Assembly (NCBI GenBank): GCA_002471275.1
Contig: DKPQ01000021.1
Span: forward strand, 1-64,000
Reading direction: 5' to 3'
DNA length: 64,000 nucleotides
Origin: Flammeovirgaceae bacterium UBA7330
Lineage (GTDB): Bacteria > Bacteroidota > Bacteroidia > Cytophagales > Cyclobacteriaceae
The position numbers were made by a program, and so were the translations under genes. Under the pieces are notes generated by a model, which searched no databases, was not told the DNA's origin, and saw nothing but the letters and a program-made list of their open reading frames with translations. Of the stretch, positions 8,563 through 15,853 are shown piece after piece; the stretch's first letter is position 1, and each line of letters starts with the position of its first letter.

Positions 8563-9502
8563 GTGATCGTCTGACTTCTGATTCCTGATTTCTGTATTCT
8601 CCACTTTCCACCGCACACCCCTTGATCCCCTAAATACCTCCGCCAAGGCTTCGGTATTGGATCAAGGGATCCCACCGCACCTCCAAATCACAATCTCCAT
8701 TCCCAAAACGAACACATCACCGTCATCCTGAACGGAACTACCGAGTTTATCTTGTAAAGATTGATTTATCTCTTAATGTTTGATGTGCTTTGGAGTTGTT
8801 GTTGGTCTCAAGTTGCTGTAAGTTCTCACTAATGCGTAGAAAAAACAAACAACTACCGTCATCCTGAACGAAGCGAAGCGTAGTGAATGGATCTTGGTTT
8901 CCGTGTGGAAAATTTAACAACCAGCATACCCCTTTGTCACCTAAAGTGGTCCCACCGCACCCTTCATTACATATTTCCCATTCAAGCAGCATCTCTCATA
9001 AAGTACGCTGTGTTTTACAACGAACGACCATTAGACAACGTGGTCAAACTATGCTAGGCACATACTCCATTCTGATTCCTGATTCCTGATTTCTACATTC
9101 GGAGTTCAATTGTCTGTGTAGTGAAAGATCTTAGGCTAAGAAAAAGGAAATTGTTCAATTCTTCTTACGATTTCTAAGATCCTTCTCTTTGATCAGGACC
9201 ATTTCGAGCAGCGTCTCTCGAAGAGGACACTGAGTATTCAGCTGGTGGCAAATCCGATATTCTATGAACAAAGCGGTCAACCTTATTTAGGCATCATCAG
9301 TAGGTCTCCTGATTTCTGATTCCTGACTCCTGTATTCTCCACCTTACCCACCGCACACCCCTTAGTCCCCTATAGGGGTCCTACCGCACCATAAGCTAGA
9401 GGTGAATTCGACCCTACATTAACATCTCGACCACCAGACAACGAGGTCAACCTTATTCAGGTACATACATATTCTGAATTCTGAATTCTGTCTCCTGTAT
9501 TC
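8563..9502. repeat. Repeat-dense intergenic region, no gene
   Basis: This 940-bp stretch holds several repeat families and no credible ORF. There is a long hairpin with 10-bp arms CCCTTGATCC/GGATCAAGGG at about 8618-8670, and CCACCGCACACCCC-type elements at 8606, 8929 and 9350. A 38-bp element beginning CGTCATCCTGAACG recurs five or more times in the window. A degenerate GCAGAGTC hairpin lies at 9209-9234. Heptamer arrays lie at 8573-8595, 9070-9097, 9303-9335 and 9470-9497. Small open frames here are translations of repeats. Confidence 0.8.
8855..9155 (+). repeat. Composite ~300-bp direct repeat, copy 1
   Basis: The copy begins with the CGTCATCCTGAACG element, continues through a CCCCTTTGTC/CCACCGCACC hairpin element, and ends near the GGAGTTCAATTGTCTGTG segment. 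It aligns with 9945-10244 at a constant offset of 1090 bp. From 8951 to 9063 the two copies are identical by eye, and differences accumulate toward the ends. The HAD gene at 9532 lies between the two copies. Confidence 0.85.
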
Positions 9503-9510
9503 TATCTTTG
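9503..9510 (+). promoter_or_regulatory. Bacteroidota -7 promoter box TATCTTTG
   Basis: TATCTTTG at 9503-9510 matches the Bacteroidota -7 consensus TAnnTTTG exactly and lies 21 bases before the ATG at 9532, giving a short leader. No clear TTG -33 element is seen about 20 bases upstream, where a heptamer array sits. The box also forms part of the left arm of an 8-bp inverted repeat (CTTTGAGC, loop TGGAG, GCTCAAAG; 9506-9526). Confidence 0.5.
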
Positions 9511-9531
9511 AGCTGGAGGCTCAAAGATACC

Positions 9532-9921
9532 ATGCTCATAGACTCAAAAATAATAGCAGTAGACTTCGATGGGACAATCGTGGATGACAAGTATCCCAAA
9601 ATAGGGAAACCCCACCCATTCGCCATCCAGACCTTGCAGATGCTACAGAAGGACGGACATAGATTGATCCTGTGGACGGTGAGGAGAGGAAAAACCCTGG
9701 AAGAAGCCGTTGAATTCTGTAGGAAACATGGCATCGAGTTTTATGCAGTGAACAAAAACTACGAAGGTGAGGATGAGGTCGGGGGCAAGCTCAATGCCGA
9801 CATCTTCATCGACGACCGCAACATTGGTGGTCTACCCCAATGGGGTGAGATATACCACATGATCAGTGGCAACAACCACTTTCCTAAAGAGGAAAAGAAA
9901 CCCTGGTGGAAGCTCTTTTGA
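9532..9921 (+). CDS. HAD-like hydrolase, BT0820 type
   Basis: This is a minimal haloacid dehalogenase-fold phosphatase of about 129 residues without a large cap. Motif I is VDFDGTIV (nucleophile Asp11 and Asp13), motif II lies in LILWTVRRG (Thr), and the acidic motif is DIFIDDRN near residue 102. Size and motif layout resemble the Bacteroides BT0820 protein family, whose physiological substrate is not established. The frame is open upstream to a TTG at 9508, but that TTG belongs to the TATCTTTG promoter box, so ATG 9532 is the better start. It stands alone between two ~300-bp direct repeats. Confidence 0.8.
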   Translation: MLIDSKIIAVDFDGTIVDDKYPKIGKPHPFAIQTLQMLQKDGHRLILWTVRRGKTLEEAVEFCRKHGIEFYAVNKNYEGEDEVGGKLNADIFIDDRNIGGLPQWGEIYHMISGNNHFPKEEKKPWWKLF

Positions 9922-9944
9922 TTTCCAAAACGAATACATCACCG

Positions 9945-10244
9945 TCATCCTGAACGTAGCGAAGCGGAGTGAATGGATCTTAGCCCTCATGAATTGTATA
10001 TGTAATTCCCACCACACACCCCTTTGTCCCCTTAAGGGGTCCCACCGCACCCTTCATTACATATTTCCCATTCAAGCAGCATCTCTCATAAAGTACGCTG
10101 TGTTTTACAACGAACGACCATTAGACAACGTGGTCAAACTATGCTAGGCACATTCCCCATTCTGATTCCTGATTGCTGATTTCTACATTCGGAGTTCAAT
10201 TGTCTGTGAAGTGAAGGATCTTAGGTTTTGAAAAAGGAATTGTT
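9945..10244 (+). repeat. Composite ~300-bp direct repeat, copy 2
   Basis: Second copy of the composite at 8855-9155. Here the inner hairpin element reads CCCCTTAAGGGG, against CACCTAAAGTGG in copy 1, so the arm changes on both sides (CCC/GGG against CAC/GTG). The following 113 bases (10041-10153) are identical in both copies. Confidence 0.85.
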
Positions 10245-10410
10245 GAATTCAACTCAAACTCCCCGGTAAAGACTCCAAACCAATTACGATACGACCATGG
10301 ACACCGAGGTCAACCTTATCAGGAACTTATATTCTGACTTCTGACTTCTGACTTCTGATTCCTGATTCCTGATTCCTGATTTCTGATTTCTGATTTCTGA
10401 TTTCTGTCTC
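10245..10410. repeat. Heptamer array next to a gene 3' end
   Basis: After a short unique part with a GAGGTCAACCTTAT segment (also seen near 9440, 9270 and 14128), positions 10325-10407 carry about ten heptamers of the type TTCTGAC, TCCTGAT and TTCTGAT. The array points in the plus direction and abuts the stop codon of the minus-strand gene at 10417. Confidence 0.8.
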
Positions 10411-10416
10411 CTGCTA

Positions 10417-11214
10417 CTACCTATACCTGGCTCGGCGTCTACCCTTTGGCGGCTGAAGATTTACTGAGAGTGTACCGGAAATGAATGGTCCCGTTATAGA
10501 TATGGTTGCATCTTCCGTTTGTCCGTTACCGGTATTTACCGTCTGATTAAACCCACCTACAAAGTAATTGACCTCAGCGCCGATCCCGACATAATGGGTA
10601 AGATCATACCTTACACCTACAATTCCCGAGATAGACAACGTAGTGCCATTGTTTGTAGATCTCTGAGTTTCTCTTTCAGGATCAGTGAACTCTCTGACAA
10701 GCGTGTTTGTGATAAGATTGAAGTTGCCAGCGAGACCACCATATGGATGAATTTTGGCAAGACCTCTTTGGCGATACCTTAGCCTGGGATTTCCAAAATT
10801 GAATTGATATTTCCCGACTATAGAGATTGGTGTAATCCTGTATCTGTGTTTTTCAGTTCGTTCAATCCCCCCAATTTGATTATATACTTCTACTTTGTCG
10901 GAATATGTTCCTCCATACAACCCGACCATGAAACCGTCATAAATATCCAGATCAATCCCTCCCTGAAACATTAATGCGCCGTTATAATTTTTCCCCAATT
11001 CAGCCAGATAAGAGTCATTGTTCCAATAATCCATTCTGGGTCGGTAGTAACCCACGTTGAAGTTAAAACTGTGAAGCATGGTTGAAACGTTAAATCCACT
11101 GCCACCTGGACGATAACTACGATATCCTCTATTGCGACGTCTCTGCGCTTCCACATCTGTTACGATGAGAATCAGCAACAAGCTAAAAACAAATATGATA
11201 GAATGCTTTCTCAT
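10417..11214 (-). CDS. Predicted outer-membrane beta-barrel protein
   Basis: This exported protein of about 265 residues has a signal peptide (KHSIIFVFSLLLILIVTDVEAQ). A basic, arginine- and tyrosine-rich linker follows (RRRNRGYRSYRPGG), then alternating-pattern strands with many aromatics (FNFNVGYYRPRMDYW, VGVRYDLTHYVGIGAEVNYFVGG). The C-terminus is SGTLSVNLQPPKGRRRARYR, an unusual basic tail after the last strand. It is compatible with a porin-like OmpW/OmpA-barrel class of the Bacteroidota, but I do not recognise a specific family. An ATG at 11229 would overlap the upstream gene; the ATG at 11214 gives a better signal peptide and a 4-bp gap. Likely in an operon with the lipoprotein gene upstream. 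Confidence 0.6.
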   Translation of the reverse strand: MRKHSIIFVFSLLLILIVTDVEAQRRRNRGYRSYRPGGSGFNVSTMLHSFNFNVGYYRPRMDYWNNDSYLAELGKNYNGALMFQGGIDLDIYDGFMVGLYGGTYSDKVEVYNQIGGIERTEKHRYRITPISIVGKYQFNFGNPRLRYRQRGLAKIHPYGGLAGNFNLITNTLVREFTDPERETQRSTNNGTTLSISGIVGVRYDLTHYVGIGAEVNYFVGGFNQTVNTGNGQTEDATISITGPFISGTLSVNLQPPKGRRRARYR

Positions 11215-11218
11215 ACTT

Positions 11219-12271
11219 TTAGCTAACATTAGTTCCTCCCTGGTTATGACATTTACTTATTGTTGCGTCTCTCAATAGAGTCAACCTATTCAACTCATTG
11301 GTATAATTAAAATTTGCCTGGGTAGTCAATGAATCCCTGGTTGTGGTCAAATCGGTATTGGCCTGGGTAATAAGGGTATTGATTAGGCTAATTTCAGAAT
11401 TTAGTAGCATGAAACTCGCATCCACAAATACAGCATAAGTGGCCAAATTGAGGTTTTCGAGTAAGTCACGTTCCCCCGCAGTGATGTCACCAGCCCCAAA
11501 TAATGTAGATATATTACTTGCAGCAGTATTGTAAATAGAAAGATAATCACTTAATCTCGTATTATGTCTTGTTTGAGCAGCTGACTCTAAGCCTGATCTT
11601 TGCGCTTCTGGTAAGGGTGACTGATTACTGTATTGTGTTTGAATATTGGCTAATTGTTGGGCATTGAGATCATCTATTACAGTTTGTGCGGTATTAAAAG
11701 CCTGAATGGCAGCTTGTCGACAATCCTCCAACTCCTGATCCTGAACCAGGAAAAATTGAGCAAAAGCGAATAGATTTTTCTGATTTGATGAATTTGTACT
11801 TGAACTAATTCTTCCGGAGTTTGAAATTAAATTACCAGAGGCGGATGTAACTGCAGGAACCAGTCCTATCAAGGTCCCATTTGATTGAAATGAGCTTCTC
11901 GCCGCTGTAACTTGTGTTATGGCATTCGCATCTCCTGCTTGCAATAGAGCTAATATTGAAGCTTGTGTTTGTCCTGCCCAATATGCCTGCTGCCCTGCAG
12001 TAAAGGCTGAACTTACAGCTGCCGCATAATTTGATGCAGTGGCAGGGTTAGTTATGGATGTTGAAAAACTGGTGTAACCACTGGCATTTATTGAACCTCC
12101 TGTGATATTTATGGTTGCAGCTCTTAGTGTAGTTGTGTCAATTTCAGGAAGCGATGGCTTGAAATCATAAGAGTATTGAAAATCCGGGACCGGCCCTAGT
12201 TTGGTACAGGCAATTGCCAGAAGCAACCCAAGTATAGTTGCTGAAAACAATATTTTCCTAAAATTGTGCAT
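11219..12271 (-). CDS. Predicted lipoprotein of unknown function
   Basis: The product has 350 residues and an N-terminal lipoprotein signal (LFSATILGLLLAIAC, lipid-modified Cys22). The mature part is low in charge and rich in Ala, Ser, Thr, Asn and Gln, with many stretches that look helical (AQQLANIQTQYSNQSP, LITQANTDLTTTRDSLTT). This suggests a long alpha-helical bundle or coiled coil. I do not recognise a family. It sits between a YjbH-like gene and an outer-membrane barrel gene on the same strand, so an envelope role is likely. Its 3' end almost touches the next gene. An AT-rich 93-bp gap precedes it. Confidence 0.6.
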   Translation of the reverse strand: MHNFRKILFSATILGLLLAIACTKLGPVPDFQYSYDFKPSLPEIDTTTLRAATINITGGSINASGYTSFSTSITNPATASNYAAAVSSAFTAGQQAYWAGQTQASILALLQAGDANAITQVTAARSSFQSNGTLIGLVPAVTSASGNLISNSGRISSSTNSSNQKNLFAFAQFFLVQDQELEDCRQAAIQAFNTAQTVIDDLNAQQLANIQTQYSNQSPLPEAQRSGLESAAQTRHNTRLSDYLSIYNTAASNISTLFGAGDITAGERDLLENLNLATYAVFVDASFMLLNSEISLINTLITQANTDLTTTRDSLTTQANFNYTNELNRLTLLRDATISKCHNQGGTNVS

Positions 12272-12364
12272 GCGACCGGTTCTTATTTTATAAAATATTA
12301 CTACAAATAACTAAAAATAGTCCCATTAATTAAAGTAATAGGTGGATTATTTAAAATTATTTAA

Positions 12365-13438
12365 TCATTTCGCCAAAGTTTTCATTTGTTCTTCAATAAA
12401 TCTGGGGTTGAGGCGTAGAATATCATAAAAAAAGTCAGTTTGATTGCGAAGTGCCTGCCCACTTCGAGTCGCAGTGATCAAATCATACTGGATCCTGATG
12501 CTGTGTGGAGGCCTGAATTGAAAATAACTGTTGTTGTAAAATTTTCGGGGCCATAATGACAGGGTCACCATGATACCACCATTTTCACCATTTTTACTTT
12601 TTTGAGCATAAAACCCAATGTCCGTATTTCCGAACTGACGCAGGACTTCAAACCTTGCTCCATAGTCCTCATTTAAGTAGCGCTCACCCGTCAATCGGAG
12701 TGTAAGGTCCTGACTGGTGATTCGGTAGGCCACAAATCCATACCCGCTGAGGTATCTTACACGTTCCCGAATAAAGGTGTTGTCTGTATAAATATATGGT
12801 CCGGAATAGAAGAGCCCGCCACCATAATAGAACCTGCCACTTTCATCCATAAAAATGAGCTCTGTGCTGGCTCCATATCTTCTGTTGGTGAATATCCCCG
12901 CAAAGGCATTCAGAAAGATTTTCTGATTAAAAACACGGGTAAATCCAATCCCGGATTCCCCGGGACGATGTCCAAACCCTACCTCAACATCAAAGTCGTT
13001 CTGGATCGGGATCAGCCACTGAAAGACGCCATACACTCCCCACTTAGACGTCCATTCAATCCTTGGTCCAATACCAAGCTGCGTCCGAAACGGATCATCA
13101 ATATCCCCAAATCGGCTATTGTAATAAGGCTCTAACTGAAAATCCAACTTATAATGTTTTTGATTCCTGAACCTACCACCATCCAGATACTCGCCTCCAT
13201 AAACCACACTCCCCCGATAGAGGTGAATAAGGTTTTTATCCTTTACACTATCCTCAAGCATCAGGTTTCTAAGAATAATAAAGGGATTTCGATGCAACCG
13301 GTAGTCGAAAATGAGGTTGTCATCACTGATCTCCACAGCTTCCAGATCCCTGAGTTCCTGTGCCTGCAACACGGTTTTCACTCCCGCAACCACCAGCAGC
13401 AGCAACATCACAACCCGATAAGTTATCTTTTTTATCAC
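12365..13438 (-). CDS. YjbH-like exopolysaccharide outer-membrane protein, barrel part
   Basis: The product has 357 residues with a signal peptide (VVMLLLLVVAGVKTVLQAQ). The mature part is dense in aromatic and glycine residues with regular amphipathic strands (YKLDFQLEPYYNSRFGD, GVYGVFQWLIPIQNDFD, YGGGLFYSGPYIY, LTLRLTGERYLNEDYGARFE). The strand pattern recalls the C-terminal barrel of YjbH/GfcD-type proteins found in exopolysaccharide operons, and a protein resembling the N-terminal YjbH part is encoded divergently at 14274. The family call is moderate; a generic beta-barrel is the fallback. It may be first in a three-gene minus-strand operon. Confidence 0.5.
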   Translation of the reverse strand: MIKKITYRVVMLLLLVVAGVKTVLQAQELRDLEAVEISDDNLIFDYRLHRNPFIILRNLMLEDSVKDKNLIHLYRGSVVYGGEYLDGGRFRNQKHYKLDFQLEPYYNSRFGDIDDPFRTQLGIGPRIEWTSKWGVYGVFQWLIPIQNDFDVEVGFGHRPGESGIGFTRVFNQKIFLNAFAGIFTNRRYGASTELIFMDESGRFYYGGGLFYSGPYIYTDNTFIRERVRYLSGYGFVAYRITSQDLTLRLTGERYLNEDYGARFEVLRQFGNTDIGFYAQKSKNGENGGIMVTLSLWPRKFYNNSYFQFRPPHSIRIQYDLITATRSGQALRNQTDFFYDILRLNPRFIEEQMKTLAK

Positions 13439-14273
13439 TTGAGCAATATTAAACAGGAATCCTTTGGTTTATCTGATCATAAGTCGATTTGTTTACTGCC
13501 ACCTTTCTCCTTGCCCCTTTCTCCTTTTCCCTTTCTCCTTACCCCATGCGCTCGCCCCAAGCCCCATGCCCAAATCAAATATTCCCCTGGCTGGTGTCCT
13601 CATCATGGCGACCAACCTAAGGAGAGTCAATTAATTTGAACAAAGTCCCGTTAGGGACGCCCTGTTTGTAGAAATGAGAAATAATATGGGTTTAGCTCCG
13701 TAGGAGCGGCCTGTAGCAATCAATATCTCAGGGCAATTGAAGTTTTGGGTGAGTTTGGTGTCAAATCACAGTAAAAGAGACCACCTCACTACACGACAAT
13801 CATCATTCCCTATCTTTGCAAGAGAGGGGGAGGAGCCCTGTCCAATACGCTCAAATTGAAAATAGGGTGAGTTGGAAGAGAATCCTGCTCACAGACCATC
13901 CTATCATCAATGCCCTACTCCTTACTACTCCTTGCCCTCAGCCCACTGCTCTTTGCCCCATGCTGAATCGTCGGAAAATCCGAAAGTCGGAAAATCTGAA
14001 TGTCTGAATGTCACAATATCCGAATATCCGCTGCCCACTGCTTTTATCCAACGAAGCCATGGCGAAGTTGGACTGCCCACTGCCAACTACCCACTGCCAA
14101 CCTCCACCCTTCAAGCACGCAGCCAAAGGAAAAACGGTCAACCTTATTTAGGCATCATCATTCTGCCTCCTGCCTCCTGCCTCCTGCCTCCTGATTTCTG
14201 ATTTCTGATTCCTGACTTCTGATTCCTGACTTCTGACTTCTGATTTCTATTTTCAAACAATATATTTACCCCC
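13439..14273. repeat. Mixed repeat region between two divergent YjbH-like genes
   Basis: This 835-bp region carries pyrimidine arrays (13500-13560) and two hairpins of the type GTCCC-GTTA-GGGAC and GCTCC-GTAG-GAGC (13647-13712). A TATCTTTGC box at 13811 is fused to a GCAAGAGAGGG element. A decamer array of CGGAAAATC/CTGAATGTC units runs from 13972 to 14032. It is followed by a 24-bp hairpin with arms CCAACGAAGC/GCGAAGTTGG (14048-14071) and by CCTGCCT and TTCTGAT arrays (14160-14250). No credible gene. Confidence 0.8.
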
Positions 14274-15023
14274 ATGATCCGTCTTAACCTATTCCTATTA
14301 CTGGCCTGCCCATTCCTGGCTCAATCTCAATACACCCTCACGGGACCACGGGGTATGGTGAATGTGCCCCATGCCGAAGTGCTGGAAGATGAAACCTTTA
14401 TGTTTGGCATGCATACCAACAATGAGGCATATCAGCTTATTGATTATGGAGACGGTGGCCCCAAAGGGAGTGAATACATATCCTCACTAACCATAGGCTT
14501 TTTAGATCGGGTCAATCTTACACTGATGCTCTCCAGGATCTTCGGGGATCCAAACCAAATGGTTGGTGACAAGGCAAGTATTGGTGATCGAAGTATGCAG
14601 GTCACATTTTTATTATTCAGGGAAAAGAGACTCCTCCCATCTGTTGTAGTCAATATTACGGATCCCTTTTACAGCACCAATCAATTCCTGACTGGCAACC
14701 ACATCTTAGCAACGAAGACTTTTAAAACAGAGGGACATGAAATTAAATCAACACTTGGCTATGGCATTCCTTATCTAATGGTCTTCGCCGGCCAACAAAA
14801 TCGGACCCTGGTAGAAAAGGAAAGCCCTTACCTGACCCACCTTTTTGGCGGCGTATCCTATCAGTATCTTCCCGCCAACCTCCAATTCTCCCTGGAATAC
14901 GACGGTTGGAATATCAACAGTGGTGTTGGAATCACCTTCTGGGAGCGACTTTCCCTCCAGGCCTACCTGCAAGGCATGAAACACCCTGGCGTTGGTATTA
15001 ATTATGTCGGGAGAATACATTGA
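14274..15023 (+). CDS. YjbH-like protein, N-terminal part
   Basis: The product has 249 residues with a signal peptide (LNLFLLLACPFLAQSQ). The mature start YTLTGPRGMVNVPHAEVLED and the following TFMFGMHTNNEAY match the G-x-x-G-x-x-x-x-P-x-A opening typical of YjbH-domain proteins, which accompany exopolysaccharide operons. It ends on barrel-like strands (LSLQAYLQGMKHPGVGINYVG). YjbH of Proteobacteria is usually about 650-700 residues, so this is roughly one third to one half. The gene at 12365 could supply the rest in trans. The start ATG lies about 20 bases after a heptamer array, with a TATATTTA box at 14261 very close to it. Confidence 0.55.
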   Translation: MIRLNLFLLLACPFLAQSQYTLTGPRGMVNVPHAEVLEDETFMFGMHTNNEAYQLIDYGDGGPKGSEYISSLTIGFLDRVNLTLMLSRIFGDPNQMVGDKASIGDRSMQVTFLLFREKRLLPSVVVNITDPFYSTNQFLTGNHILATKTFKTEGHEIKSTLGYGIPYLMVFAGQQNRTLVEKESPYLTHLFGGVSYQYLPANLQFSLEYDGWNINSGVGITFWERLSLQAYLQGMKHPGVGINYVGRIH

Positions 15024-15101
15024 GAACAACAAGCTTGTCGGAACATCAGATGGTCGGAATATCAGAAAGTCTCTTCCATTCCCAACAGCTTCCCTCGAAG
15101 A

Positions 15102-15727
15102 GACTTTGCATATCAGAAGAGGAACTATCTAAGCGAAGAGAAAATAATAAATCTTCCGTCATCCTGAACGAAGTGAAGCGTAGTGAATGGATCTTAGCCT
15201 AAGTTGAGTTGGACTCGAATGGGATTGAAATATTTTAGATAACTCACCCCAACCCTCTCTTAGCAAGAGAGGGGGCGTTCCCATCAAAATAATTTTAAAG
15301 GGTCGTAACCATGGGTGAGTTGGTTCGAATCATTAGCTACTCGGAACATCCGAATCTGTAGAAGACTTTGCATATCAGAAGAGGAACTATCTAAGCGAAG
15401 AGAAAATAATAAATCTTCCGTCATCCTGAACGAAGCGAAGCGAAGTGAATGGATCTTAGTCTACGTTGAGTTGGACTCGAATGGGATTGAAATATTTTAG
15501 ATAACTCACCCCAACCCTCTCTTAGCAAGAGAGGGAGCGTTCCCATCAAAATAATTTTAAAGGGTCGTAACCATGGGTGAGTTGGTTCGAATCATTAGCT
15601 ACTCGGAACATCAGAATACGAAGAAGACTCTGCATATCAGAAGAGAAATATCTAAGCGAAGAGAAAATAATAAATCTTCCGTCATCCTGAACGAAGCGAA
15701 GCGGAGTGAATGGATCTTAGCCTACGT
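15102..15727 (+). repeat. 262-bp tandem repeat, about 2.4 copies
   Basis: The marker GACTTTGCATATCAG occurs at 15102, 15364 and (one change) 15626, an exact period of 262 bp. Each unit contains the CGTCATCCTGAACGAAG element, a conserved unique segment, and a sub-element bounded by inverted arms AACTCACCC (15241, 15503) and GGGTGAGTT (15313, 15575) around a CCCTCTCTTAGCAAGAGAGGG-like hairpin. The third unit is truncated after the CGTCATCCTG element. Short open frames here repeat the same peptide and are not genes. Confidence 0.9.
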
Positions 15728-15847
15728 GAGGGACTGCCTCCTGCCTCCTGCCTCCTGCCTCCTGATTTCTGATTCCTGATTCCTGATTCCTGATTTCTGA
15801 TTTCTGATTTCTGATCCCTGATTTCTGATCCCTGATTCCTGTCTCCT
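15728..15847 (+). repeat. CCTGCCT and TTCTGAT heptamer array
   Basis: About sixteen seven-base units: first GCCTCCT-type, then TTCTGAT, TCCTGAT and CCCTGAT variants. The array ends 7 bases before the stop codon of the minus-strand dehydratase gene. It is the longest uninterrupted heptamer array in the window. Confidence 0.9.
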
Positions 15848-15853
15848 AGAAGA

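Noticed and set aside
9508..9531. TTG start for the HAD protein, giving 8 extra residues
   Set aside because: The TTG is the end of the TATCTTTG promoter box and the extra residues lie before the usual family start.
8747..10147. Small open frames on both strands in the repeat region around the HAD gene
   Set aside because: They follow repeat boundaries, occur twice because of the direct repeat, and show no protein features.
13811..13819. TATCTTTGC promoter box
   Set aside because: No gene begins within 450 bases downstream, and the box is fused to a GCAAGAGAGGG repeat; it is more likely part of a repeat.
13154..14201. Several open frames of 60-160 codons
   Set aside because: They run antisense through the YjbH-like gene or through low-complexity arrays, with proline/serine/leucine-rich translations typical of pyrimidine repeats.
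15020..15779. Three open frames coding a repeated peptide (SSVILNEAKRSEWILA type)
   Set aside because: They are translations of the CGTCATCCTGAACGAAG repeat within the 262-bp tandem units; the same peptide appears wherever the element occurs, with no start or context.
15728..15847. CRISPR array
   Set aside because: Units are 7 bp and directly adjacent, with no spacers of 30 bp or more and no cas genes.
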